Of a DNA stretch of 64,000 nucleotides, positions 34,515 to 42,800 are shown piece after piece. The notes beneath the pieces were generated by a model, which made no database searches, was not told the origin of the DNA, and saw only the letters and a list, made by a program, of their open reading frames with translations. The stretch lies in contig NZ_VLNT01000005.1 in NCBI RefSeq assembly GCF_007421815.1, forward strand, positions 24,147 to 88,146, read 5' to 3'. This stretch comes from Aeromicrobium piscarium (GTDB lineage Bacteria; Actinomycetota; Actinomycetes; Propionibacteriales; Nocardioidaceae). The position numbers were made by a program, and so were the translations under genes. Every line of letters starts with the position of its first letter. Position 1 is the stretch's first letter.

Positions 34515-35270
34515 GTGTCCGAGACTCGTACCGCCATCGTCACCGGAGCCGCCCGGGGCATCGGCCGGGGCGTCGCCCAGCGCCTCGCCGCCGACGGCCT
34601 CCAGGTGGCCGTCCTCGATCTGGACGAGGCGGCCTGCGCCGACACCGTCGAGGCCATCACCTCCGCCGGAGGCACCGCGATCGCCGTGGGGGCGAATGTC
34701 GCCGATGCCGATAGCGTCGAGGCCGCCGTCGAGCGTGTCGCCTCCGAACTGGGCGCTCCCACCGTGCTGATCAACAATGCCGGCATCATCCGCGACAACC
34801 TGCTGTTCAAGATGACGGTCGACGACTGGGACGCCGTCATGGGCGTGCACCTGCGTGGCGCGTTCAACATGACCAAGGCTGTGCAGAAGCACATGACCGA
34901 GGCGAAGTTCGGCCGCATCGTCAACCTGTCGAGCACCTCGGCCCTCGGCAACCGCGGCCAGGCCAACTACTCCGCCGCGAAGGCCGGCATCCAGGGCTTC
35001 ACCAAGACCCTCGCGATCGAGCTCGGCAAGTTCGGCGTGACCGCCAATGCGATCGCCCCCGGCTTCATCCAGACCGATATGACCGCCGCGACCGCCGAGC
35101 GCATCGGCGTCGACTTCGACGACTTCATCAAGTTCAGCGCCGAGCAGATCCCGGTCCAGCGCGTCGGCCAGCCCGAGGACATCGCCCACACGGCGTCCTT
35201 CCTCGTCAGCGAGGGTGCGGGCTTCGTCTCCGGCCAGGTCATCTACGTCGCCGGCGGACCGAAGGACTGA
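34515..35270 (+). CDS. SDR-family 3-oxoacyl reductase (FabG-like)
   Basis: A 251-residue short-chain dehydrogenase. The cofactor motif is VTGAARGIGRGVAQ at residues 9-22, NNAGI is near residue 90, and the catalytic set is Ser in VNLSSTSAL with YSAAKAG near residue 155. The C-terminal GQVIYVAGGPKD is FabG-like. GTG 34515 has GGAAAGGG ahead. It is followed one base later by the phosphotransferase-like gene, forming a two-gene operon under the CTAAGC operator. It probably acts on a 3-hydroxyacyl or 3-oxoacyl-CoA in a degradative pathway. Confidence 0.9.
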   Translation: MSETRTAIVTGAARGIGRGVAQRLAADGLQVAVLDLDEAACADTVEAITSAGGTAIAVGANVADADSVEAAVERVASELGAPTVLINNAGIIRDNLLFKMTVDDWDAVMGVHLRGAFNMTKAVQKHMTEAKFGRIVNLSSTSALGNRGQANYSAAKAGIQGFTKTLAIELGKFGVTANAIAPGFIQTDMTAATAERIGVDFDDFIKFSAEQIPVQRVGQPEDIAHTASFLVSEGAGFVSGQVIYVAGGPKD

Positions 35271-35271
35271 C

Positions 35272-36294
35272 ATGACCGAGGGCCTCGACACAGGAGCGCT
35301 CGCCCGGTGGATCGATGCCGAGCAGCCCGGAGTGCTGGACACCTCCGGGCCGCTCACGGCCACGCTCATCACCGGCGGCAAGTCCAATCTGACCTACCGC
35401 GTCAGTGACGGCGCGCGCGAGATCATCGCGCGTCGGCCACCGCTCGGGCATGTCCTCGCCACGGCGCATGACATGTCGCGCGAGTACCGGGTGATGAGCG
35501 CCCTCGCCGACACCTCGGTCCCGGTGCCGGCCACCTACGGGCTCTGCCAGGACGACTCCGTCATCGGCGCGCCCTTCTATCTGATGGAGAGCGTCGCCGG
35601 GACACCCTTCCAACGCGCCGAGCAGCTCGAGAAGCTCGGCGAGGAACGCACCCGCGCGATCTCCGAGCGGCTCGTCGACACCCTCGCGGCCCTGCACGAG
35701 GTCGACTACACGGCGGTGGGGCTCGAGGAGTTCGGCCGCCCCGACGGCTACCTGGAGCGTCAGGTCCGTCGCTGGAAGAAGCAGCTCGACGCCTCACGGA
35801 GCCGGGAGATCGACGGGATCGACGAGCTGTACGCCCGGCTGGAGCGGTCCATCCCGCAGTCCGGGGACGGCACGATCGTGCACGGCGACTACCGGCTCGA
35901 CAACGCGTTGGTCGACGACGCCGACCAGATCACGGCGGTGCTGGACTGGGAGATGAGCACGCTCGGCGATCCGCTGACCGATGTGGCGCTGGTGGTGGCG
36001 TACCAGAACCTCGCCTTGCACGACAGTGGCGACTCTCCCGCCTCGGTCACCGACGCCCCCAAGGCTCCCGGTTATCTATCGGTCGACGCGGTCATCGATC
36101 GGTACGCCACGACCTCCGGGCGCGATCTCGGCGAACTCGGCTTCCACCTCGGGCTGGCGTACTTCAAGCTGGCGGTCATCCTCGAGGGCATCTACTACCG
36201 CTACATCCACGGGCAGACGCTCGGCGAGGGCTTCGACCACATCGGCGACTCGATCTTCCCGCTCGTGCAGCACGGCCTCGACGCCACTGCGTGA
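35272..36294 (+). CDS. APH/ChoK-fold kinase-like protein (FadE36/ACAD10-type)
   Basis: A 340-residue aminoglycoside-phosphotransferase-fold protein. TGGKSNLTYRVSD near residue 35 is the nucleotide loop, the catalytic loop is IVHGDYRLDNALVDD near residue 205, and the metal site is LDWEMSTLGDPLTDVA. This subgroup occurs with acyl-CoA dehydrogenases (the kinase half of ACAD10 and mycobacterial FadE36) and is thought to phosphorylate hydroxyacyl compounds, not antibiotics. Pairing with an SDR and the shared operator with an acyl-CoA dehydrogenase operon support a catabolic role. Confidence 0.88.
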   Translation: MTEGLDTGALARWIDAEQPGVLDTSGPLTATLITGGKSNLTYRVSDGAREIIARRPPLGHVLATAHDMSREYRVMSALADTSVPVPATYGLCQDDSVIGAPFYLMESVAGTPFQRAEQLEKLGEERTRAISERLVDTLAALHEVDYTAVGLEEFGRPDGYLERQVRRWKKQLDASRSREIDGIDELYARLERSIPQSGDGTIVHGDYRLDNALVDDADQITAVLDWEMSTLGDPLTDVALVVAYQNLALHDSGDSPASVTDAPKAPGYLSVDAVIDRYATTSGRDLGELGFHLGLAYFKLAVILEGIYYRYIHGQTLGEGFDHIGDSIFPLVQHGLDATA

Positions 36295-36303
36295 TCGAGA
36301 CGG

Positions 36304-36341
36304 CCGCCGGAGGGATCGCCGCGAGGGCGATTCTCCGGCGG
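36304..36341 (+). terminator. Nested hairpin terminator
   Basis: CCGCCGGAG at 36304-36312 pairs with CTCCGGCGG at 36333-36341, with an inner ATCGCC/GGCGAT stem, nine bases after the APH-like gene stop. Confidence 0.7.
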
Positions 36342-36390
36342 TCGTGTCGTTGCTGTCGCACCACAGAGCTGACCTCCGGCTCCGGTTCTG

Positions 36391-36396
36391 TACCCT
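36391..36396 (+). promoter_or_regulatory. -10 element of leaderless TetR gene
   Basis: TACCCT fits TANNNT and ends six bases before the GTG at 36403, predicting a leaderless transcript. Confidence 0.45.
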
Positions 36397-36402
36397 AGAG
36401 AC

Positions 36403-37023
36403 GTGACCGCGCAGATCCTCGAGCCCCGGAGGCGCCCCACCCAGGAGCGCAGCCAGCTCAAGTTCGATCATCTGCTGCAGGTCTCACGTGAGCTGCTGCT
36501 GGATGTCGGCTTCGAGTCCTTCACCTGCGAAGAGGTGGCCCAACGGGCCGGCCTGCCGATCGGCACCCTCTACCAGTTCTTCCAGAACAAGTACGTCATC
36601 GTCTGCGAGCTCGACCGGCAGAACGCCGTCGCGGTCCGCGAGGAGCTGGGTCGCCTGACTGCGGCGCTTCCCACCCTGGACTGGCTGGTCCTGCTCAATC
36701 GCCTGGTCGATCACATGGCCCGGCTCTGGATCGAGGACCCGTCCCGTCGAGCGGTCTGGATGGCGATGCAGTCCACGCCGGCCACCCGCGCCACCGCCGC
36801 CGTCACCGAACGCGAGCTGGCCTCCGATGTCGCCTACGCGCTCGGCCCGCTCACCCCGGGCACCCCGCGCGAGCGCCGCCAGATCATGGCCGAGGTGCTG
36901 GTCTACGTCGCCTACTCGATGCTCAACTTCTCCGTGCGCGACGGCCAGGAGCACACCGAGGCCGTCATCGAGCTCAAGCGCCTGCTGAGCGCCTATCTAC
37001 TCGCCTCCCAGCCGCACGCCTGA
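36403..37023 (+). CDS. TetR-family regulator
   Basis: A 206-residue TetR protein with helix-turn-helix at about residues 37-60 (FTCEEVAQRAGLPIGTLYQFFQNKYVIV) and a helical effector domain. GTG 36403 directly follows a -10 element, and the protein starts MTAQILEPRRRPTQERSQLK. It stands alone between the APH-like gene and the AbiE locus. It could regulate either the TGAGG or the CTAAGC palindromes in the neighbourhood, but no copy of either lies at its own promoter, so its target is open. Confidence 0.87.
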   Translation: MTAQILEPRRRPTQERSQLKFDHLLQVSRELLLDVGFESFTCEEVAQRAGLPIGTLYQFFQNKYVIVCELDRQNAVAVREELGRLTAALPTLDWLVLLNRLVDHMARLWIEDPSRRAVWMAMQSTPATRATAAVTERELASDVAYALGPLTPGTPRERRQIMAEVLVYVAYSMLNFSVRDGQEHTEAVIELKRLLSAYLLASQPHA

Positions 37024-37119
37024 GACACGCGCGTCAGCGGCCGAAGAGCTTGCCTAGCCGGCCCTTCTCCTATGAGACCGATCCGGTCGGCGAGGTGCCG
37101 AGATAGTGGACGACCTCCG

Positions 37120-37176
37120 CACCGATGATGATGCATCGGGGCGGCTATAACAGCCGTTACGCATCATCATCGGTCC
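37120..37176. repeat. Nested palindromic element D
   Basis: A perfect 14-bp inverted repeat, ACCGATGATGATGC at 37121-37134 and its complement at 37161-37174, encloses 26 bases that contain a second small GGCT/AGCC stem. The flanks match the compact element at 6419-6449. It lies between a TetR gene and the AbiE operon. Confidence 0.6.
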
Positions 37177-37205
37177 CCGGCAAGGCGTGCGAGCGGGTCA
37201 GAAAG

Positions 37206-37242
37206 TATGCAGATCGTAGCTCTCGGCGCTACGATCTGCATA
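37206..37242. promoter_or_regulatory. Inverted-repeat operator of the AbiE operon
   Basis: A perfect 15-bp inverted repeat (TATGCAGATCGTAGC, 7-base spacer, complement) ends 17 bases before the abiEi start. AbiEi-type antitoxins autoregulate by binding inverted repeats at this position, so this is the probable operator. Confidence 0.7.
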
Positions 37243-37258
37243 GTGAAAGGAGTCTCCC

Positions 37259-37873
37259 GTGACTGCTCCTCAGTTGATCGCGCGTGCGCCCCTGCGCACC
37301 CTCCGGCCGCGTGATCTCAGCGATGCCTTCGCCAATCCGCGAGCGGTCATCTCCCATCACCTCGGCACAGGTGCCCTCGCACGTCTCGCCGCCGGATATG
37401 TCATGGCCGTACCGGATGATGCGGAACCGGGGTGGCGGCCATCCCCGGAGACCGCGGGCGCCGGCATCGCCGCCGCGATCTACGGCATCGACCACATCGT
37501 CATGATGGGGATCTCCGCCGCCCGGATCCACGGGGCGTTCCCCCGCGCCATCGGAGATGTCGTCATCGCAGCCCCACGACAGCATCGACCCCTAGTTCTC
37601 GACGATGGCGGGAGGCTCCACATTGTTCAACGGCAGACCGCTGCTCTCGATGCCCGTCTCGAAACCTTGGACACCGGCCGAGTGTTGGTCACCACAGTCG
37701 AGCAGACGGCGCTCGACCTCGCTCGTCACCCAGGGCGTGGCGGTCATCCCGAGGAGGCAGCCGCCGCGCTACGGAACCTCCTCCCCCGCCTCGATCACGA
37801 CCGTCTGGCACGTATCGCCGCTGAACAACACGGAATGGGCGCTGCCCTCGAACGGATCGAGGCGCTCACATGA
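37259..37873 (+). CDS. abiEi: AbiEi-type antitoxin
   Basis: A 204-residue antitoxin/transcription factor of a type IV AbiE system. Its C-terminal half has the AbiEi layout (GISAARIHGAFPRAIGDVVI, then RVLVTTVEQTALDLARHPG). The N-terminal part is probably the DNA-binding wing. GTG 37259 has AAGGAG six bases ahead. Its stop overlaps the toxin ATG by four bases. It presumably neutralises AbiEii without stable complex formation and represses its own promoter through the 37206-37242 repeat. Assignment relies on gene order and the clear toxin partner. Confidence 0.8.
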   Translation: MTAPQLIARAPLRTLRPRDLSDAFANPRAVISHHLGTGALARLAAGYVMAVPDDAEPGWRPSPETAGAGIAAAIYGIDHIVMMGISAARIHGAFPRAIGDVVIAAPRQHRPLVLDDGGRLHIVQRQTAALDARLETLDTGRVLVTTVEQTALDLARHPGRGGHPEEAAAALRNLLPRLDHDRLARIAAEQHGMGAALERIEALT

Positions 37874-38634
37874 TCCGCGCCAACGATCTCGTCCGTGTAC
37901 GCGAACAGTTCGGCGTCGCCGATGCACAGGTCGTCCGCGACCATGTGATCTCTCACCTTCTCGCCGCACTCAGTCAGATGCCGGGTCAGGGCGAGCTCGT
38001 GTTCTTCGGAGGGACCGCCCTGTCGCGGACTCTGCTCCCGGACCTTCGGCTCAGCGAGGACATCGATCTCCTCACGACCGCTCGCCGCTCGGACATCGCC
38101 CCACGGATGATGGAAGCCATCGACGATGGACTCGCCCGCAGCCACGGTTCCGTCGATTGGTTCCCGCCGCTGCATCAGACGCGGGGCTCCGGCCCTGCCG
38201 TCCTCCGCGTGGCGGACGCCGCCACGGTCCAGATCCAACTGCTGTCATACATCAACTATCCGCGGTGGCCGACGCTCGAGGTCGACCTCGAGCAACGCTA
38301 CGGTGACGCTCCACCGGCGCGGATGAAGGTACTCACGCCCGCGGCCTTCGTCGCGGCGAAGCTCGCCGCATGGCGCGACCGCAGGGCGCCCCGCGACCTC
38401 TACGACCTCTGGGCTCTTGCCGATGCCGGCCATGTCACTGCCGAGTCGCTCGATCTCTATGTCCGCATGGGACCGACCGGCCAGCCCTCGACGTCCGGTG
38501 ATTTCGTCGATCTACCGAGCGACGGCGCGTGGTCCGCGGCCCTCGCCCATCAATGCCGGATTCAGGTCGACGCGCCGACCGCGGCGCGGAGAGTCAGCGA
38601 AGCGCTACGTCGCGCGGGTGATCTCGGCGGGTAG
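37870..38634 (+). CDS. abiEii: AbiEii-type nucleotidyltransferase toxin
   Basis: A 254-residue DUF1814 nucleotidyltransferase-fold toxin. The active-site motif is VFFGGTALSRTLLPDLRLSE followed by DIDLL (residues about 44-70), matching the GGT-x-L-S and D-x-D pattern, and the downstream motif AAWRDRRAPRDLYDLWALAD supplies the conserved R-D-x-x-D. Family members modify tRNA or GTP-linked targets and cause growth arrest or phage abortive infection. The lower codon bias and the hairpins upstream suggest transfer. The pair looks complete and functional. Confidence 0.88.
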   Translation: MIRANDLVRVREQFGVADAQVVRDHVISHLLAALSQMPGQGELVFFGGTALSRTLLPDLRLSEDIDLLTTARRSDIAPRMMEAIDDGLARSHGSVDWFPPLHQTRGSGPAVLRVADAATVQIQLLSYINYPRWPTLEVDLEQRYGDAPPARMKVLTPAAFVAAKLAAWRDRRAPRDLYDLWALADAGHVTAESLDLYVRMGPTGQPSTSGDFVDLPSDGAWSAALAHQCRIQVDAPTAARRVSEALRRAGDLGG

Positions 38635-38770
38635 ATGTCGGGCTCGCTTGCGTCGGCGCGTGATGTCCCGGCTGCGTCTCGGCGACCGAGGCCCGAGGTC
38701 TGCCAGACGCCACGAGCGCGACCACGCGCTGATCCGCGCGATGCGGTCCTGCCCCGGCGAGCGGAGCATG

Positions 38771-39253
38771 TCAGCCCGTCACCGAGAGCAGGCCGAGGCC
38801 GAAGGCCGTGAAGATGCCGCCCCAGAGCACGACCGCGGCGATCTGCCAGACCATGACCTGTCGTCGCGCCAAGCCGACCGTCGTCATGATGAAAGCCGTC
38901 AGCGAGATCGCGAGCACCATCGGCGCGAGGAGGCTGGCGATCGGCACCCCCCATCGGTCGACGCGAGCGATGACCTTCTCCTGTCGAGAAGTGCGGGGCT
39001 GCTCGCGCTGACGCTCACGGCGCTGCGCGATCCGGCTCCCGAGAGCGACCGCGACCACGACAGCGAGGACATTGCCGAGCACGGTCGCGACGAGGGCGAC
39101 GGGAGCGGGCAGACCGACGAGCGTGCCCACGAAGGCTCCAACGTAGCTCTCCAGGAAGGGGACCACGCCGATCACCGCGACCACGAGGATCTGCAGGGCG
39201 AAAGGCAGCGAGTCGAAGCTGGACGCAAGGGACGACATCATGTCTCTGCTCAT
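38771..39253 (-). CDS. Small multidrug-export-like membrane protein (PF06695 type)
   Basis: A 160-residue integral membrane protein with four to five hydrophobic segments. ALQILVVAVIGVVPFLESYV contains the PFLESY signature of the putative small multi-drug export family. The later segments are LVATVLGNVLAVVVAVALG, APMVLAISLTAFIMTTVGLA and the C-terminal VLWGGIFTAFGLGLLSV. ATG 39253 (MSRDMMSS) is chosen although the frame opens at 39319. A perfect palindrome TGACATATGTCA at 39314-39325 is about 60 bases upstream and might be an operator. Transport activity is unproven for the family. Confidence 0.8.
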   Translation of the reverse strand: MSRDMMSSLASSFDSLPFALQILVVAVIGVVPFLESYVGAFVGTLVGLPAPVALVATVLGNVLAVVVAVALGSRIAQRRERQREQPRTSRQEKVIARVDRWGVPIASLLAPMVLAISLTAFIMTTVGLARRQVMVWQIAAVVLWGGIFTAFGLGLLSVTG

Positions 39254-39335
39254 AGCCTCCACTCTTCCCGAGCACGACACCGCTGGCCCAGTGGTAGGAG
39301 TCACGACCTCACATGACATATGTCAGGGCGGTGTG

Positions 39336-39402
39336 TAGGCGCCCGTTCTCGAGCCGGATTCGGACGCTGAGGCACCGCTCCTGGCCAGGTAACGGACGCC
39401 TA
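39336..39402. repeat. Wide inverted repeat upstream of acpS end
   Basis: TAGGCGCCCGTT at 39336-39347 and AACGGACGCCTA at 39391-39402 are complementary apart from one position and separated by 43 bases. It lies between the exporter promoter and the end of acpS and may act as the fas-acpS terminator. Confidence 0.4.
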
Positions 39403-39425
39403 TCCACCGCGCACGGCCGGGTGGC

Positions 39426-39845
39426 TCAGGGGCGGGTGAGGGTGACGGTGGCGATGGCGTAGTCGCCGTCGTGGGAGAGGGAGACGAAGGCGGCGATGTC
39501 CTCGCCGAGGGCGGCCCGCACCTCCCCGTGCAGCACCAGCCGGGGTCGTCCCCAGGCATCGGTGACGACCTCGATCAGGTGGTGGATCTCCTCGCCGAGC
39601 ACCGGAGCACTCCCCCACAGGGACTCCGACCAGGCCTTGACGAAGGCCTCCTTGGCGGCCCAGCGCGCCGCCAAGGACGCGACCTCGGCGGCGCAAGACG
39701 CGGAGGCATCGGCAAGGAAGCTCCGCGCATCGCGCCGCTCGCCGGGTGTGAACACCCGGTCGACCCACGTTCCGGGACGCTGAACCTGGTCAGCGAACCC
39801 CGGAACGTGGACGAGGTCGACCCCAGTGCCGATGACGACCCCCAT
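39426..39845 (-). CDS. acpS: Holo-[acyl-carrier-protein] synthase
   Basis: A 139-residue phosphopantetheinyl transferase that activates the ACP domain of the adjacent fatty acid synthase. IGTGVDLVHVPGF at the N-terminus holds the Mg-binding Asp, and RWAAKEAFVKAWSESLWG near residue 60 holds the catalytic Glu and Lys. FVSLSHDGDYAIATV is the third family motif. It begins six bases after the fas stop, so the pair is almost certainly co-transcribed, as in mycobacteria and corynebacteria. Confidence 0.96.
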   Translation of the reverse strand: MGVVIGTGVDLVHVPGFADQVQRPGTWVDRVFTPGERRDARSFLADASASCAAEVASLAARWAAKEAFVKAWSESLWGSAPVLGEEIHHLIEVVTDAWGRPRLVLHGEVRAALGEDIAAFVSLSHDGDYAIATVTLTRP

Positions 39846-39851
39846 CGCGCA

Positions 39852-42800
39852 TTACCGGCACTGGTAGACACCGTCAGCGCCGAGCCGCGCCTCCGGGTCG
39901 ATCAACATGGCGGCCTCGCGCTCCCGCGCGCCCGCATCGCCGAGACGGCGACCTGCGGGACGACGGTAGAGCGGAGATCCGCCGTACATAGCCTCGGTGA
40001 GCCGCATCCGGCCCTCGATCTGACGCTGCTCGGCCCGATCGAGGTACGCCGCGCGCTCCTCGGCGGGCAGCGCCTCGACGAAGGCCTGCGGATGCACGAC
40101 GGCCAGCAGACCCGCCACGTGGCCGAAGCCGAGACTCGTGACCAGGCCGGCCTTGAGAGGCCCGGTGGCCAGCGGCTCGCGGAGCCACACCAGGTGCTCG
40201 TGCTCGGCGAGGTCGTCCATGACGCAGTCCAGCGAACGGTTCGGCGGCACGACACCGGCCGAGAGCACCTGGCACAACCCGATGAGCTGGAAGGCCGCCG
40301 CGCCTCCCTTGGCGTGACCGGTCAGCGTCTTCTGGCTCATCACGTACAGCGGGTTGCCGTCGCTGCGTCCGAGCGCTCCGGCGAGACGCTCGTGCAGCTC
40401 GGACTCGTTGCGCTCGTTGACGCCCGTCGAGGTGTCGTGCTTGCTGAGCACCGCGATGTCGTCGGCACCGACTCCGAGACCGGCGAGGGACGTCGCCAGC
40501 TGCGACGAGCGACCACCGCGGCCCGCAGCGAGGGCACCGAGGCCCGGCGCCGGGATCGAGGTGTGCACGCCATCGGCGAACGAGCTGGCGTAGGCCAGGA
40601 CGCCGAGGACCGGCAGTCCCAGCTCGGCCGCGAGGGAGCCACGGGCCAGCAGGACCGTTCCGCCGCCCTGGGACTCCACGAATCCGCCGTAGCGACGATC
40701 GTTGGCCCGGCTGAAGTAGCGGTCCTCGAGACCCTTGGCGGCCATGACCGACGAGTCGGCCGTCGCGGACATGTCGCCGAAGCCGACGATGCCCTCGACC
40801 GACAGATCGTCGAAGCCGCCGGCGACCACGAACTCGGCCTTGCCGAGCTTGATCTTGTCCGCGCCCTCCTCGACCGAGACGGCCGTGGTGGCGCAGGCGG
40901 CGACCGGGTGGATCATCGCGCCGTAGCTGCCGACATAGGACTGCACGACATGCGCCGCGATGACATTCGGCAGCGCCTCCTGCAGGATGTCGTTGGCCTT
41001 GGACTCGCCCAGCAGGGTGTCGATGTACAGCGAGTGCATCGAGCTCATGCCGCCCATGCCGGTGCCCTGGGTGTTGGCCACCAGCGTCGGGTGCACCCAA
41101 CGCAGCAGCTCGGCAGGCGAGAAGCCGTTCGACAGGAACGCGTCGACCGTGCAGACGATGTTCCAGAGCGCGACCCGGTCCACGGACTCGACCATCTCGG
41201 CCGGGATGCCCCAGACCGTCGGGTCGAAGCCGGTGGGGATCTGACCGCCCACGGTGCGCGACAGCTTCATCTTGCGCGGCACGCGGATCTCGGTGCCCGC
41301 CTTGCGGGTGATCGTCCACTCGCCGTCGGCATCCTGGGAGATCACCGTGCGCTCGGGATCGGCCTCGCGCATCGCCCGCGCCTCGGCCTCACCGGACACG
41401 GTGAAGGAGAGGTCCTCCTCCAGGTAGACCGAGGTCAGCAGCGGCGCGGCGTTGTCGGTCATCGAGCCGTCGTCGGCGTACCGGCGCACGCCGACCCGCT
41501 CGCGCACGGCCTCCTCGTAGCGATCGGCGATGTCCTCCTCGGCCACGGGATCGCCGCTCTCGGCGTCGTACCAGCCGCGATTGACGTCGTCCCAGGTCAG
41601 CAGGCCCGTGGTCCAGGCGAGCTCCAGCACGCCGGCCGCGGACAGCCGATCGCTGACCTCGACCTCGAAGCGCGTGCGCGCCGAACCATAGGGACCGAGC
41701 TCGCCCGCGCCGACGATGACGATCATGTCGTCGAGCGAGGTGCTGACCTCGCCCCACTCGGGGGTCTCGACCACGTCGAGCTGGGCCGGCGATCCGGGCA
41801 GCGCCGCGATCGTGGCCGTCTCCCGGCCCTCGTCCTTCGAGGCCGCTCGGCCGGCGGCGCCCTCCGCGATGGCGGCGAGATCGAGTTCGACATCGCCGAG
41901 TCCGGCGGTCAGGTCGACCTCGACCGGCGCTTGGAGGGCCTGCTCGCGAGCCTCATCGACACCGCGAGTGAGCAGCGCCTCGGCCATCTCACCGGTCGAC
42001 CAGGTACGGACGCCGAGTGCCTCGACGGCCTCGACCATCGGATCGTTGCCGCCCATGAGGCCGGTGCCGCGGACCCAGCCGATGATGGCGTGTGCCAGCG
42101 TCGTGCGACCGCTCCAGGAGCGCTCCGAGCTCCACTTGGCCACGAGCGCGTCGAGCGCGGCCTTGGCCTCGGCGTAGGCGCCGTCGCCACCGAACATGCC
42201 GCGGTTCGGCGAACCCGGCAGGACGACGTGCAGACGCCGGGTCAGGTCGCGATCCTGAACGTGCTCGGACAGCACACCCACGAGCCGCTCAACCGACCAG
42301 AGCAGCACACGCATCTCCAGCTCGGCACGCGGACCCGCATCCGTGGTGTCGCCCATGACCCGGCCGGCCGCGAAGGGGAACAGCAGGGTCGGGGTCAGCG
42401 CCGGCTTGGACACCGTCGTGACGCCGGCCGCGGTCTGGGTCTGCTCCGCTCCGATCCACGCGGCGAGCGCGTCGACATCGGCGAAGGACGCCATATTGGC
42501 CGGAACGACCCACAGCGCCGCACCCTGGCGGGCGTAGTCGCGGTAGAGCTGCTTGAAGAAGGCGAGCTTGCACCCGTCGACGCCCGACGTGGTCGCGATG
42601 ACCGTGGCGCCCTCGGCCAGCAGACCGCCGACGACACCCGCGGCGATCGAGCCGCGGCTGGCACCGGTCACCACGGCGACCTCGTCGGCGTAGCGACCCG
42701 GGGTGGTGTCCTCGGCCTCGGCCGCGATCCGCTCGAAGCGCGTAGCCAGACTGTTGCCGGCATGAGCGGCCCACCAGCGTGCCTGCCCGGCCACCGTCGC

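Noticed and set aside
35272..36294. Aminoglycoside resistance gene
   Set aside because: The fold is shared, but the sequence belongs to the acyl-CoA-dehydrogenase-associated subgroup and sits beside an SDR gene.
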